Shown here piece after piece: positions 8,064 through 16,397 of a stretch of 26,878 bases of DNA; within the stretch, counting starts at the first letter, position 1; every line of letters begins with the position of its first letter. The stretch is from positions 1 to 26,878 of the IMG/VR virus record IMGVR_UViG_3300017782_000172. One strand, written 5' to 3'. This stretch comes from a virus. The notes under the pieces are model-generated. The model ran no database searches. It saw only the letters and a list, made by a program, of their open reading frames with translations, and was not told the DNA's origin. The translations under genes and the position numbers were made by a program.

Positions 8064-9491
8064 ATGGCAGATAGAACAAGCTCACAGTTTCAACAAATGT
8101 ATACAGACCCCACAGCACGTGCGGGTATGTCCTATAACGAGCTCATAAGCACTGGATTCACTCCTCTAGAGGCCGCCACAGCTGCTAGTGGATTTAGCCA
8201 AGCTTTCGGCGGAGGGCGTGCGCAACAGTATCGCCAGCAAGCAGGCCTAACAGACACAGGTATCGTGCAGCAGTATGCAGCACCTACTTTACCTCAGTAC
8301 CAGCAAACTCAGATAACTAATCCGCAACTGCCAGCGGGAACAGAGTTTACACCAGAGATGATCACACCTCAAGCTGGGGAGTTTATTGATCCTAATGCAT
8401 ATAACATTCAACAGCCTATCACAGCAGCTCAGCCAGCCCCTATAGGCCAAGTATCTACCATACAGGGCACTCAAGCAGCAGCTCCGCAAGCTGTAGACGC
8501 TGAAGCTATTGCAGCAGGCGTGTCAACCGACTCAGCAACCTACGATCCAACATTGACAACTGCAGTAGATCCTATGCAAGCTGCTCAAGGAGCTATCTCA
8601 GAGATGGCTACTGTACAAGGCCAGCTTAAGCAGCTCTACTCAGACTTCGATGAAGCAGCTCCACCAGCGTGGGCTCAAGGTGCTATTAATAAGGCTGAAT
8701 CAGTTATGTCAGCAAGGGGCTTAGGTGCTTCTTCAATAGCTACCACAGCTATCGTACAGGCTGTCCAAGAGCAGGCAATTAACATAGCAGCTACTGATGC
8801 AAGCTCATACTTCCAAATGGATATGACTAATCTTAATAACCGTCAGCAGGCCAACCTAGTTAACTTCCAAGCTAGACAACAGAACATGCTGACTGATACC
8901 AGCATCCAGAATGCAGCCTCCCAGTTCAACGCTCAGAGCATGACTCAAGTAGAACAGTTTACAGCACAGCTGATTGGCAACATTAAGATGCAGAACCAGC
9001 AGCTGACAACTCAAGTGGAGACTTTCAATGCAGCTGAAGAGAACAAGATTGCAGCCCAGAACGTGGGTAACGAAATCGAAGCTGCGAAGTTTGATAAGAA
9101 CATGGAGATGGCGGTTAGTCAATATAATGCTGGCATGGAGTTTAATCGTCAGCAGTTTAATAGTAATATGTCTGCTACTATCGATCAGGCTAATGTACAA
9201 TGGCGTAGGAATCTTAATACGGCCAATACAGCATCTATCAACGCAGCTAACCAAGCAAACGTAATGAATAAGTATAACCTGTCTAGTGTATCCATGAATA
9301 ACATGTGGCAGGCATTCAGAGATGAGGCTGCGTGGGCATTCACCGCGTCAGAGAACGAGAAGCAGCGCACATGGAACACAGTTCAAGCTGCGAACAACAG
9401 GCAATTTAACAGCCGTAACGATGAAACGTGGCTCAGCGACTTAGGTGAGATGGGCGGACAATGGTTTGGCAAGAATGTGTTAGGATTATAA
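8064..9491 (+). CDS. Gln/Asn/Ala-rich internal virion (ejection) protein
   Basis: 475 residues, very rich in Gln, Asn and Ala, almost without Cys. Residues about 160-475 are predicted to be long helices with repeated Q/N/A/M heptad-like stretches (for example NFQARQQNMLTDTSIQNAA), as in the internal core proteins of marine podoviruses. An N-terminal region of about 150 residues is Pro/Gln-rich and probably disordered. It would travel in the capsid and be injected with DNA. The ATG at 8064 has no clear ribosome site and coincides with the predicted start of the 8030-8058 promoter; the next in-frame ATG (8097) also lacks one. No enzyme motif is seen. Confidence 0.75.
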   Translation: MADRTSSQFQQMYTDPTARAGMSYNELISTGFTPLEAATAASGFSQAFGGGRAQQYRQQAGLTDTGIVQQYAAPTLPQYQQTQITNPQLPAGTEFTPEMITPQAGEFIDPNAYNIQQPITAAQPAPIGQVSTIQGTQAAAPQAVDAEAIAAGVSTDSATYDPTLTTAVDPMQAAQGAISEMATVQGQLKQLYSDFDEAAPPAWAQGAINKAESVMSARGLGASSIATTAIVQAVQEQAINIAATDASSYFQMDMTNLNNRQQANLVNFQARQQNMLTDTSIQNAASQFNAQSMTQVEQFTAQLIGNIKMQNQQLTTQVETFNAAEENKIAAQNVGNEIEAAKFDKNMEMAVSQYNAGMEFNRQQFNSNMSATIDQANVQWRRNLNTANTASINAANQANVMNKYNLSSVSMNNMWQAFRDEAAWAFTASENEKQRTWNTVQAANNRQFNSRNDETWLSDLGEMGGQWFGKNVLGL

Positions 9492-9492
9492 T

Positions 9493-9867
9493 ATGAGTTT
9501 ATTTACCACTGCTTTAGATTTTGTGCGAGATGGGTTAGACACTGTAGCTGATGTAGGCAGTGAGTTCTTTGACAGCTTGATTGACTCTACCGGAGACGCT
9601 CCTAGAGAGATCGCTACACGCCCTGTAGAGGCTACCCAACCTGCGGATTCTCCCTTGACAAGCTCTGTATTAGCCTCTATTAATAAACTTATAGATAAAG
9701 ACCGTAAAGAGTCTACTACATACACAGAAGAAGGCGCTTTCATGAGCACAACACCCTCACGCTCGCTCTCAGCTACAACTGAGCCTGTAGCATCTGTAAA
9801 CATTAAAGAATTAGATAGGGTATGGTACACACGTATGAAAACATTTGCTGAAGGAGGCATGGAATAA
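9493..9867 (+). CDS. Small virion-region protein of unknown function
   Basis: 124 residues starting one base after the previous stop; its own stop overlaps the next start (TAATG). The N-terminus (FTTALDFVRDGLDTVADVGS) could form an amphipathic helix. The middle is Thr/Pro/Ser-rich and probably disordered. The C-terminus (ELDRVWYTRMKTFAEGGME) is helical. It lies among internal protein genes, so a minor virion or assembly role is likely by position only. An equally long antisense frame exists but lacks a ribosome site and neighbours on its strand. Confidence 0.7.
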   Translation: MSLFTTALDFVRDGLDTVADVGSEFFDSLIDSTGDAPREIATRPVEATQPADSPLTSSVLASINKLIDKDRKESTTYTEEGAFMSTTPSRSLSATTEPVASVNIKELDRVWYTRMKTFAEGGME

Positions 9868-10370
9868 TGGTAGAAGAAATTAATAAGTTCTCAGCACCTG
9901 CTCCTGGCTTCGGCCTCACTCAAGCTCCAGGTGAGATGCCTTATGAGCAGCCGCCTCAGTTCACTGACTTAGAGGAAGCTTCGGAGTTCCTGTTCGATAA
10001 CCTTGTGAAGCCTAAGGTAGCTGGCAGATTGATCCACTTGCTCAAGAAAGGGATGCCTGCAGAAGCTTTCGTAAATATGATCATGCAAGAGGGCACTCAA
10101 GGCGGTAAGTTTGGTCCTGATTTAGCAATGCTGCTGACACCTCGGATGTTAGCCACTGTAGTTGCTATTGCGCAGCGGGGAGGACTAAAGCCAGCTAAAG
10201 ACTTCCGCATTCTGAATGAGCATGAGCTTGTTGAAGATGTGCTTGGAGAGATTGGTGAGCCTGAGGTAACCGAAGAAGAAGTTATTGAGGAAGCTGAGGA
10301 AATGGAAGGCTTTATGGCAGGTGCTGAAGAAGCTCCTGAAGAAGTAACTGAAGAAGGGTTCATGGTATAA
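9867..10370 (+). CDS. Small virion-region protein with acidic tail
   Basis: 167 residues. After a Pro-rich start (SAPAPGFGLTQAPGEMPYEQ), residues about 35-115 are helical and fairly hydrophobic (FLFDNLVKPKVAGRLIHLLK; LLTPRMLATVVAIAQRGG), followed by a strongly acidic Glu-rich tail in which GFM and EEVTEE recur. The start overlaps the preceding stop (TAATG). Its place between internal protein genes suggests a minor virion or assembly protein. I do not recognise a family; the acidic tail could serve as a charge tether, but that is speculation. Confidence 0.7.
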   Translation: MVEEINKFSAPAPGFGLTQAPGEMPYEQPPQFTDLEEASEFLFDNLVKPKVAGRLIHLLKKGMPAEAFVNMIMQEGTQGGKFGPDLAMLLTPRMLATVVAIAQRGGLKPAKDFRILNEHELVEDVLGEIGEPEVTEEEVIEEAEEMEGFMAGAEEAPEEVTEEGFMV

Positions 10371-10373
10371 ATT

Positions 10374-11498
10374 ATGGCTAAAAGTTTTTTAAAAGGTTTC
10401 ACTGAAGGCTTAGGCGATCAATATACTCGTAAGCTGGAAGCTGATGAGAAGAGAGCCCAGAATGCTGATAAGTGGAAGTATAAAGAAAAAGAGATTAATG
10501 CTGAGCTTGAAAACGAGAAAGCTCTTAAAAAGATTGAGGATGATAAAGAATTAGCTACTCAAGCTAAGAAAACACGTATGCTTGACCCCTCAACACCTAT
10601 GGCAGAAGTTTTGAAGCTAGCGGCGGAAACAGGCACAGACACTAAAGAGATTAAAAACTTACGTGAAATACGCGAAGCAGAGCTTATTAATCGCGGAGAT
10701 TTTAACTTTATTATAAACCGCAAAAACAATTTTGAAAGCGCTTATAGAGAAGCCCGCCCTGAGGCTACTGATGATGAGATAAACCAAGCTTACAATACTG
10801 AGGTAGTCGGCAAGAAAACAGGCACCAAAACTACAGTAAACATAGCCCCGCCAACTGGGGAAGCTTTTGATGCACCTTCTAAAGACATAAGTGATGCGCG
10901 TACTATGGCAGATATCACAGAACAAGCGACTAACCACATGGTAAAAATCGTAGGCTTCTTGGATGAGTTCCCTAGTATTACAGGTTTTGTAGGTAAACTC
11001 AAAGGCCAAGCAAGTAAGTTAAGTAATGTCTTTAACGAGCAAGGCTGGGACGGACTTTCTAGCGCAGCGGAAGGCTTAGGTTTGAACGAAGAAGAGTTTG
11101 ACGCGTTCACAAGGTTTGTATCCGCAGGCCAGCAGCTTAATTTAATTATGGCTAGCCCGCTTGTGAAAGAGTCCCGCATAACTGACACGGAACGCGCCAT
11201 GTCTGAAGTCATCACTTCTGTGCTTGGTGGGACAACCTCAGCTAAAGAAGCAAAGATTAAGATTGAAGAATTAATGGATACTGTAACCGAAACACGTTAT
11301 AATGCAGTTAGAACCTTAAAGACTGGTAAAATGCTTAGTGAAGGAAACGAAGCGTTTTATGAGGCTAGACAGCCTAAAGAAGAAGCTGCTCCTGAAGCTC
11401 CAGCTAAGCCTGCAGGTCTTCCTGAAGATGCAAGACAAGCAGCTGACGGCGACTGGTATGTAGAACGTAATGGTAAATTTATGAAGGTTATTCAATAA
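10374..11498 (+). CDS. Coiled-coil internal virion protein
   Basis: 374 residues. Residues about 15-70 are a charged Lys/Glu coiled coil (KWKYKEKEINAELENEKALK), the middle is helical, and the C-terminus after an Ala/Pro/Glu linker ends in a short domain ARQAADGDWYVERNGKFMKV. That last pattern (ARQA-x-DG-x-WYV ... K-x-x-x-V) recurs at the C-terminus of internal virion proteins of several podoviruses as I recall. Its start is four bases after the previous stop and its stop overlaps the next start. It probably forms part of the ejected core with its 1110-residue neighbour. Confidence 0.7.
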   Translation: MAKSFLKGFTEGLGDQYTRKLEADEKRAQNADKWKYKEKEINAELENEKALKKIEDDKELATQAKKTRMLDPSTPMAEVLKLAAETGTDTKEIKNLREIREAELINRGDFNFIINRKNNFESAYREARPEATDDEINQAYNTEVVGKKTGTKTTVNIAPPTGEAFDAPSKDISDARTMADITEQATNHMVKIVGFLDEFPSITGFVGKLKGQASKLSNVFNEQGWDGLSSAAEGLGLNEEEFDAFTRFVSAGQQLNLIMASPLVKESRITDTERAMSEVITSVLGGTTSAKEAKIKIEELMDTVTETRYNAVRTLKTGKMLSEGNEAFYEARQPKEEAAPEAPAKPAGLPEDARQAADGDWYVERNGKFMKVIQ

Positions 11499-14400
11499 TG
11501 GTAAAATTTGAGCCTGTAGACTATAATCCTTTTGAAGAGGAAGATACTTCCATTAAGCTTGAAGAGGTAGACTACAATCCTTTTGAGGAGACACCAGAGC
11601 CCTCAGCGGTGGAAACACCAGTCGAGAGAGACTTAGGCTTAGCGGCTAAGCTGACTTCAGGTATCCCTGTAATCGGCCCTCTTATGGGTATGCGGGGCGT
11701 AAGCGAGCATGAGCGCATAGAACAGCGTAAAGCAGCTTTAAACACTATGCCGGAAGGTTTCGTCCCTGAGACAGATCTCTCAGCACACCAACGAGGCTTT
11801 ATCCAGCGTTCTGATGAGCTCACAGAGAAGCAACGTAAGTTTTCTGAGTATTATCCTGAAGGCGAGCTTAAGGCAGTTCCCTACGAATGGGACACTCTTA
11901 CAGGTAAGAAACAAACTGAAACAGAAATATATAGAACATCACCAGACCAACCTTGGCGGCCGCTTGATGAAGAGGCGGTAACGTTAGAGGATGTAGTGGA
12001 GTTTACTTATGATGATGCGCCTGTGATTGCAGCTGAAGTCGGCGCTTTCTACCTAACAGGTGGAGTTCCTTTAATCAAACGTGCACTAGCGACTGCATCT
12101 ACAGTAGCGTTAACAAGAATGGCGAGTGAGCAAGCTGAAGAATTAGCTGGCTACCAGGATACTCCTTTAATGGGGCAAGTCCAGAAAGCAGGTATTGAGG
12201 CTGCAGCTACATTAGGTACTGAGCTAGTTGCTGGACCTTTAGGTGCTGGTGTTCGAGGTACTATCCCTACAACTAAAATGACAAAGGCTGCTTTAGAAGA
12301 AGCAAAGTTAGTTGTGGATTACATTGAGCAAGAAGGCATTGAAACAAACTTAACTGCTGGCCAGATAAGCAGCTTTCTACAGCGCGCAGAAAATAAAGCA
12401 GAAGCTATTACTGGCTTAATAGGCGCGAAGAAGGATGAACAAGCTAAAGCTATGATTGAGGCTATGGAGCGAGATTATGTGGAAATGCTCTCTCAGGCAG
12501 AGCCTCTTCTATCTGATGCCACCCTACGCAGCTCGATTGACAAACAAAAAGTTTCACTACTTGATGACTTAAGCAAGCCTGCCACTACACTAGAGCAGGG
12601 TGCTGAGGCAGCTCAAGAAGGTTATGCTAAATGGGTAACTGAGACTGAAACACAGATAGATGATATCTACAACGAAGCTCTAGGATACGCTGACGAGGTT
12701 ACATTTAACCTAGCACCTCTGAAAGCAAACGCAAATGAATTGAAAGCTAAAGCTGCAGCTCCGTTCCGCCAAACAATTACTGAAGTGAACGAGGAGACTG
12801 GGGAAGAGGTACTTAAGGTGGTCGATCGGACATTTACCACAAGCGAGCAGAAGTCCCTAAATCAGTTCTTAGATGTGATTGAGGAAGTTGATCTCCTGCA
12901 AGAGGGTGTCCAAGGCTACGAAGCGCTTAAAGGACTGCGCAGTAAATTAAATGATTTTGCCTACCCTAGACAAGCGGGCGAAGTGCCCTCAACAGTGCAG
13001 AAGTATGCACAAGGGCTGTCAGCTAATATAACCAAAACTATAGAAAAACCTTTAGGAGATTTCAGCCAGGAGTTTTCTGATACATGGTTAAAAGGTAATG
13101 TAGCACACAAAGAGAAAATGAAGGTTCTGCAAATGAATGCTGTTAAGAACTTACGCGGAGCTGAAGAGCTCTCCACCGTAGTTCCTGACCTGTTTGACCC
13201 GAAGCGGCTAACCTCAACTAAGCAGATATTAGAAGCGTTACCTGCAGATAAACGCACTGAGACTGTGGATGCTTTCAAGGCTTATCTACTGTCGGATTTA
13301 GATAACTTAGGAACTAATCTTAATAAGTTCATTGGAGGTGACGGCCCTGAGGTGTTAGGCTTAGCCTTGTCTCCTGAAGAGGTAACTACCTACAGACTAG
13401 TAGCTGATCAAGTAGCTCAAATCAATAATGGAATAACTTCGAAGCTTCTAAAGCGCGCAGACTCTGCAGCGCAAAGGGCCTTAAGCATGGCTCAAGATGC
13501 GACTTCGGTTGAGATGGATGAGTTTGTTAAAGAGTTTGGTGAAGAAGGACGCACAGCTCTTAAAGCAGCAATTATGAAAGACCTCTCAACGAAAGTAGTT
13601 AAGACAACTGGCGCAGCGACCGATGCAGCCGACTTAGTTACACGCGGGACTAAGCGAGGCATGGACTTCCAAGCTTATGTCAAAGAGGTTGACAGCTTAA
13701 AGAAAAAAGACTGGTTTACTAACGTGTTTACCGAGCCTGAGATAGAATCACTGTCTCGCAAGCAAGCATTCTCTGCGTTTATTTCAGCAGGCCAGGCAGA
13801 CCCTGGTGCAAGCCTCCAAGCAGCTGAGCTAGTCGCTACAATCTTATCAACACAAGCTTTGTCTGATCCTCGTAAGTGGACTTTAGCTTTCCTTGATCTT
13901 AAAGCCCAGAACCGTCTAGCTAAGATGTTTGTTAGCCCAGTTTTAGGCAACATTATACTAAGCGGCAGAGGCGCAGCTCCTGAAGATGCTACTAAACAAT
14001 TAGTACGTGGTTCAGCTTTATTCCTAAATCGCCTTACAGATTATATGCAAGACGTTAGAGTTGTTGAGGAGGATTCCACAGACACTTCCAGTGAGTTGGA
14101 GCGTTTGAAGGGTTTAGACATGGACAAGTACGCTCCTGAGTATCGTAATTATTTAGAGCAGCGGATACAGAAGCTTGAAGATCTTGATGCTGGCCAAGGA
14201 GACGACACAATAGGAGGCGGAGCAGACTCAGATTTTATGGCCGCCCCTGAGATGGGCGACCTAGGCAGCTTCATGGATAAGTACGACATCCCTGAGAAGC
14301 CGATGACAGCTCTAGACGAAGAGCCTGCTAAAGAGGGCTCTATTGAAGAAGCCTTGAACGCAGCTGTAGACACCAGCGGTGTAGACTACGGCGTAATGCG

Positions 14401-14830
14401 TAAGATTGCAATGGCTGAGAGCAGCTTGAACCCTAAGGCAAAAGCTAAGACCTCCAGCGCAAGCGGTTTATTCCAAATAACTTCAGGCACGTGGAAGAGC
14501 CTTGTGAAGAAATACGGGGCTGACTTAGGTGTTGCTATGGGTGATCGCATGGATCCTATCGCCAACGCTAAGATGGCTGGAGTGCTTATGAAGGAAAATA
14601 AAGACGCAATAGAACGTAAGCTAGGACGTGAAGCCAAGCCAGGAGAGCTCTACGCTGCACACTTCTTAGGCCAGTCAGCCGCAAAGAAACTATTAACAGC
14701 TCCTGACTCAGCTATCGCTGCAGATAAATTCCCAAGTGCCGCTAAAGCAAACAAGCCTATCTTCTATAAGAACGGCAAGGCTCGCACTGTAGCAGAGGTT
14801 AAGCGAGTGTTAGAAGCTAAAGTATCATAG
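11498..14830 (+). CDS. Ejection protein with C-terminal lytic transglycosylase
   Basis: 1110 residues, the largest gene here. The N-terminus carries VDYNPFEE twice (residues 7-14 and 24-31). Residues about 165-250 contain hydrophobic Ala/Gly/Val-rich stretches that may enter the membrane. A long helical region follows to about residue 900. The C-terminal domain from about residue 962 is a soluble lytic transglycosylase: catalytic Glu974 in MAESSLNP, then ASGLFQIT and LYAAHFLGQSAAKKLL. By analogy with T7 gp16 (where this domain is N-terminal) it would locally cut peptidoglycan and help form the trans-envelope channel. The start overlaps the previous stop (TAATG); the stop overlaps the endolysin GTG. 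Confidence 0.88.
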   Translation: MVKFEPVDYNPFEEEDTSIKLEEVDYNPFEETPEPSAVETPVERDLGLAAKLTSGIPVIGPLMGMRGVSEHERIEQRKAALNTMPEGFVPETDLSAHQRGFIQRSDELTEKQRKFSEYYPEGELKAVPYEWDTLTGKKQTETEIYRTSPDQPWRPLDEEAVTLEDVVEFTYDDAPVIAAEVGAFYLTGGVPLIKRALATASTVALTRMASEQAEELAGYQDTPLMGQVQKAGIEAAATLGTELVAGPLGAGVRGTIPTTKMTKAALEEAKLVVDYIEQEGIETNLTAGQISSFLQRAENKAEAITGLIGAKKDEQAKAMIEAMERDYVEMLSQAEPLLSDATLRSSIDKQKVSLLDDLSKPATTLEQGAEAAQEGYAKWVTETETQIDDIYNEALGYADEVTFNLAPLKANANELKAKAAAPFRQTITEVNEETGEEVLKVVDRTFTTSEQKSLNQFLDVIEEVDLLQEGVQGYEALKGLRSKLNDFAYPRQAGEVPSTVQKYAQGLSANITKTIEKPLGDFSQEFSDTWLKGNVAHKEKMKVLQMNAVKNLRGAEELSTVVPDLFDPKRLTSTKQILEALPADKRTETVDAFKAYLLSDLDNLGTNLNKFIGGDGPEVLGLALSPEEVTTYRLVADQVAQINNGITSKLLKRADSAAQRALSMAQDATSVEMDEFVKEFGEEGRTALKAAIMKDLSTKVVKTTGAATDAADLVTRGTKRGMDFQAYVKEVDSLKKKDWFTNVFTEPEIESLSRKQAFSAFISAGQADPGASLQAAELVATILSTQALSDPRKWTLAFLDLKAQNRLAKMFVSPVLGNIILSGRGAAPEDATKQLVRGSALFLNRLTDYMQDVRVVEEDSTDTSSELERLKGLDMDKYAPEYRNYLEQRIQKLEDLDAGQGDDTIGGGADSDFMAAPEMGDLGSFMDKYDIPEKPMTALDEEPAKEGSIEEALNAAVDTSGVDYGVMRKIAMAESSLNPKAKAKTSSASGLFQITSGTWKSLVKKYGADLGVAMGDRMDPIANAKMAGVLMKENKDAIERKLGREAKPGELYAAHFLGQSAAKKLLTAPDSAIAADKFPSAAKANKPIFYKNGKARTVAEVKRVLEAKVS
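11516..11590 (+). repeat. Direct repeat encoding VDYNPFEE twice
   Basis: Two 24-base copies (11516-11539 and 11567-11590) match at 22 positions. Both differences are synonymous (Tyr TAT/TAC and Glu GAA/GAG), so the peptide is kept exactly. They lie at the N-terminus of the ejection protein. Confidence 0.85.
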
Positions 14831-15456
14831 TGAAGTTCCTAACATACTTAATACTATTCCTTACAGCGTGTAGGCCAGAGCTAGCAACTCCAGTTACAAC
14901 CAAAGAAGAAAAGAACGCAATCATCGACAAGACAGTAAAGCTTGAAGGTGGCTACGTAAACAACCCTAACGACTCAGGCGGCCCTACTAAGTACGGCATT
15001 ACCCTGAGGACACTACAGAACTACCGCAATGACCCTAACCTTGGCGCTAACGACGTAAAGAAGCTAACTAAAGAAGAAGCTAAAGATATCTACGGTAAGC
15101 TCTACTTCGATGATGCTGGCGTAGGTTCCTTGCCTAAGTCTATCCAAGACTTTATGTTCGACATGAACGTACACCACGGCATGGGACGCTCAACAAAGAT
15201 ACTCCAGGAGAGCCTTAATGAGCTGGGTGCGGATATTGCTGTAGATGGCGGCTTAGGTCCTGCTACTAAAGGCGCACTGGATGATTACCTAGGTGACTCT
15301 GAAGATGGCGACGAAAGAGATCGCAAAGAGAAAGCCTTACGTAGGCAGCTATTGCGGAGACGCAAAGAGTTCGTGAGGAAGCTCGCTAAGCGGCGGCCTA
15401 AGGATAAGGAGTTCCTAACTGGATGGCTAAACAGAATCAACAAGTTTGAGGTATAA
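14830..15456 (+). CDS. Endolysin, GH108 family, with lipobox-like N-terminus
   Basis: 208 residues. Residues 39-58 hold the GH108 lysozyme-like signature E-G-G-Y-V-N-N-P-x-D-S-G-G-P-T-K-Y-G-I-T with Glu39 as the likely catalytic acid. The second half (DFMFDMNVHHGMGRSTKILQ, then VDGGLGPATKGALDDYL) matches the peptidoglycan-binding domain that usually follows. The enzyme would cut glycan strands at lysis. Residues 1-14 are a hydrophobic export signal ending LTAC, a lipobox with Cys14, so it may be exported or lipidated rather than released by a holin. It starts with GTG overlapping the upstream TAG, with no obvious ribosome site and no downstream Met before the domain. Confidence 0.88.
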   Translation: MKFLTYLILFLTACRPELATPVTTKEEKNAIIDKTVKLEGGYVNNPNDSGGPTKYGITLRTLQNYRNDPNLGANDVKKLTKEEAKDIYGKLYFDDAGVGSLPKSIQDFMFDMNVHHGMGRSTKILQESLNELGADIAVDGGLGPATKGALDDYLGDSEDGDERDRKEKALRRQLLRRRKEFVRKLAKRRPKDKEFLTGWLNRINKFEV

Positions 15457-15457
15457 C

Positions 15458-15652
15458 ATGGATAAACTATTAAACATTCTTACAGAGCTTAACTGGCTTA
15501 AAGTTATTGTGCTGCTTCTAGCAGCCTTAGTACTGGCTGTACTGGACGGCTTGTTCCCTGTAATTATATTAATTGGACTTGTCCTCTACCTTACACCAAA
15601 GCTTCGGCCTGTTATGTGTGACTGGCTTAAGAGTCCTTACTGGAGATTATAA
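15458..15652 (+). CDS. Small holin-like membrane protein
   Basis: 64 residues from the ATG at 15458, which has GAGGT (15448-15452) five bases upstream; the longer TTG frame from 15446 is not needed. Residues about 13-30 and 34-46 are very hydrophobic (WLKVIVLLLAALVLAVLDG; FPVIILIGLVLYL) with a short DGLFP turn, so a hairpin of two membrane segments is likely. The C-terminus is basic and Trp-rich. It overlaps no gene but begins two bases after the endolysin stop. Size, topology and position fit a holin or pinholin; sequence alone does not prove it. Confidence 0.75.
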   Translation: MDKLLNILTELNWLKVIVLLLAALVLAVLDGLFPVIILIGLVLYLTPKLRPVMCDWLKSPYWRL

Positions 15653-15657
15653 GCAAC

Positions 15658-15684
15658 AAAAAAGGCCCCTTAGTTGGGGCCTTT
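15658..15684. terminator. Bidirectional intrinsic terminator between convergent operons
   Basis: AAAGGCCCC (15661-15669) pairs perfectly with GGGGCCTTT (15676-15684), loop TTAGTT. The A-run 15658-15663 gives a U-run for - strand transcripts; on the + strand TTT and TTTA follow. It lies 6 bases after the last + strand gene and about 20 bases from the last - strand gene. Confidence 0.92.
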
Positions 15685-15705
15685 CGTTTATCTAGGAGTT
15701 GGCTC

Positions 15706-16143
15706 TTAGTCTAGCCGCTCAATAGCACGCTCAAGATACCACTTAGCTTTCTCAAGATCCTGCTTAAGTTTCCCCTTACGCCCACAGCGAGCAACATACT
15801 TAGTCACATTAGCTAGGTGCGGGGATATCTCATGTGGCCAATCAGTAGTCCACGCTTCGATAGCTTCAATAGCTTGCACAGGCCCCTCATAATGTTTCGG
15901 GTGGTTAATTACATCTTCTTTACCCCCCTGCTGCCGAAACTCCTCACCCGAACGTACGGTCAGGCTCTCATAAGGTTCTTTAGTGTATCCTAAATCATAA
16001 CTTTCAATCTTAGCTTCACCCGTCGGTGAGGCTTTTTTTGTGTCTAGCCATTTACTAGCAAACTCTTCCTTACTCATAGTACCTCTCATTAGTGCAACTT
16101 TATCGGCCATTTGTTGTGTTTCTTCGTTAGTTAATATTGTCAT
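15706..16143 (-). CDS. DUF3310 protein
   Basis: 145 residues. The C-terminal 70 residues carry the DUF3310 pattern: VINHPKHYEGPVQAIEAIEAW, then HLANVTKYVARCGRKGKLKQD and DLEKAKWYLERAI. This family is widespread in phages, often annotated as nucleotide kinase-like, with no firm biochemical role. The N-terminal 75 residues are an added helical and polar region. The start overlaps the previous stop as ATGA and has AGAGAGG about eight bases upstream. It is the last gene of the - strand block, just before the shared terminator. Confidence 0.85.
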   Translation of the reverse strand: MTILTNEETQQMADKVALMRGTMSKEEFASKWLDTKKASPTGEAKIESYDLGYTKEPYESLTVRSGEEFRQQGGKEDVINHPKHYEGPVQAIEAIEAWTTDWPHEISPHLANVTKYVARCGRKGKLKQDLEKAKWYLERAIERLD

Positions 16144-16397
16144 TGTATTGCCTCTCTATCTCCACAGTAAACTAAAACTTCATGCATTACCTTATTATAA
16201 AACAGCTCTTCTAAGCTAGCAAGATAAAGCTCCACACTTAGTCCAACCTCATCAGCATCCAGCATAGGATACTCAATCCGTATATCGTTTACAAACTCAT
16301 CAATTAAATCATTACGCCTAACAAAGCCCTCTTTAGCAAGCTGGCTCGTGCTATGGCACTCTATGTTTAAAGCTCCTGTGCTATTTTTATAAGCCAT
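16140..16397 (-). CDS. Small protein of unknown function
   Basis: 85 residues, mildly acidic, with a helical middle (LIDEFVNDIRIEYPMLDADE) and a probable helix LSVELYLASLEELFYNKVMH. GGAGG lies about ten bases before the ATG. It overlaps the upstream gene's end by about 31 bases and ends by an ATGA overlap with DUF3310. No motif is recognised. A TATAAT with a weaker -35 sits inside it on the same strand (16194-16222). Confidence 0.65.
   Translation of the reverse strand: MAYKNSTGALNIECHSTSQLAKEGFVRRNDLIDEFVNDIRIEYPMLDADEVGLSVELYLASLEELFYNKVMHEVLVYCGDREAIQ
16194..16222 (-). promoter_or_regulatory. Weak promoter candidate before the DUF3310 gene
   Basis: On the - strand: TTGCTA (16222-16217, four of six), 17-base spacer, perfect TATAAT (16199-16194). 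Start near 16187, about 44 bases before the DUF3310 ATG. It is inside the preceding small gene. Confidence 0.3.

Noticed and set aside
9655-9684. TTGACA followed at 17 bases by TATTAA on the + strand inside the 124-residue gene
   Set aside because: The -10 matches only four of six, there is no gap or gene start just downstream, and other + strand TTGACA hexamers (5906, 6529, 8553, 9569, 12537, 13689) have no partner at all.
9486-9860. 124-residue antisense frame opposite the 124-residue + strand gene
   Set aside because: No ribosome site, no - strand neighbours, and the + frame is coupled to genes on both sides.
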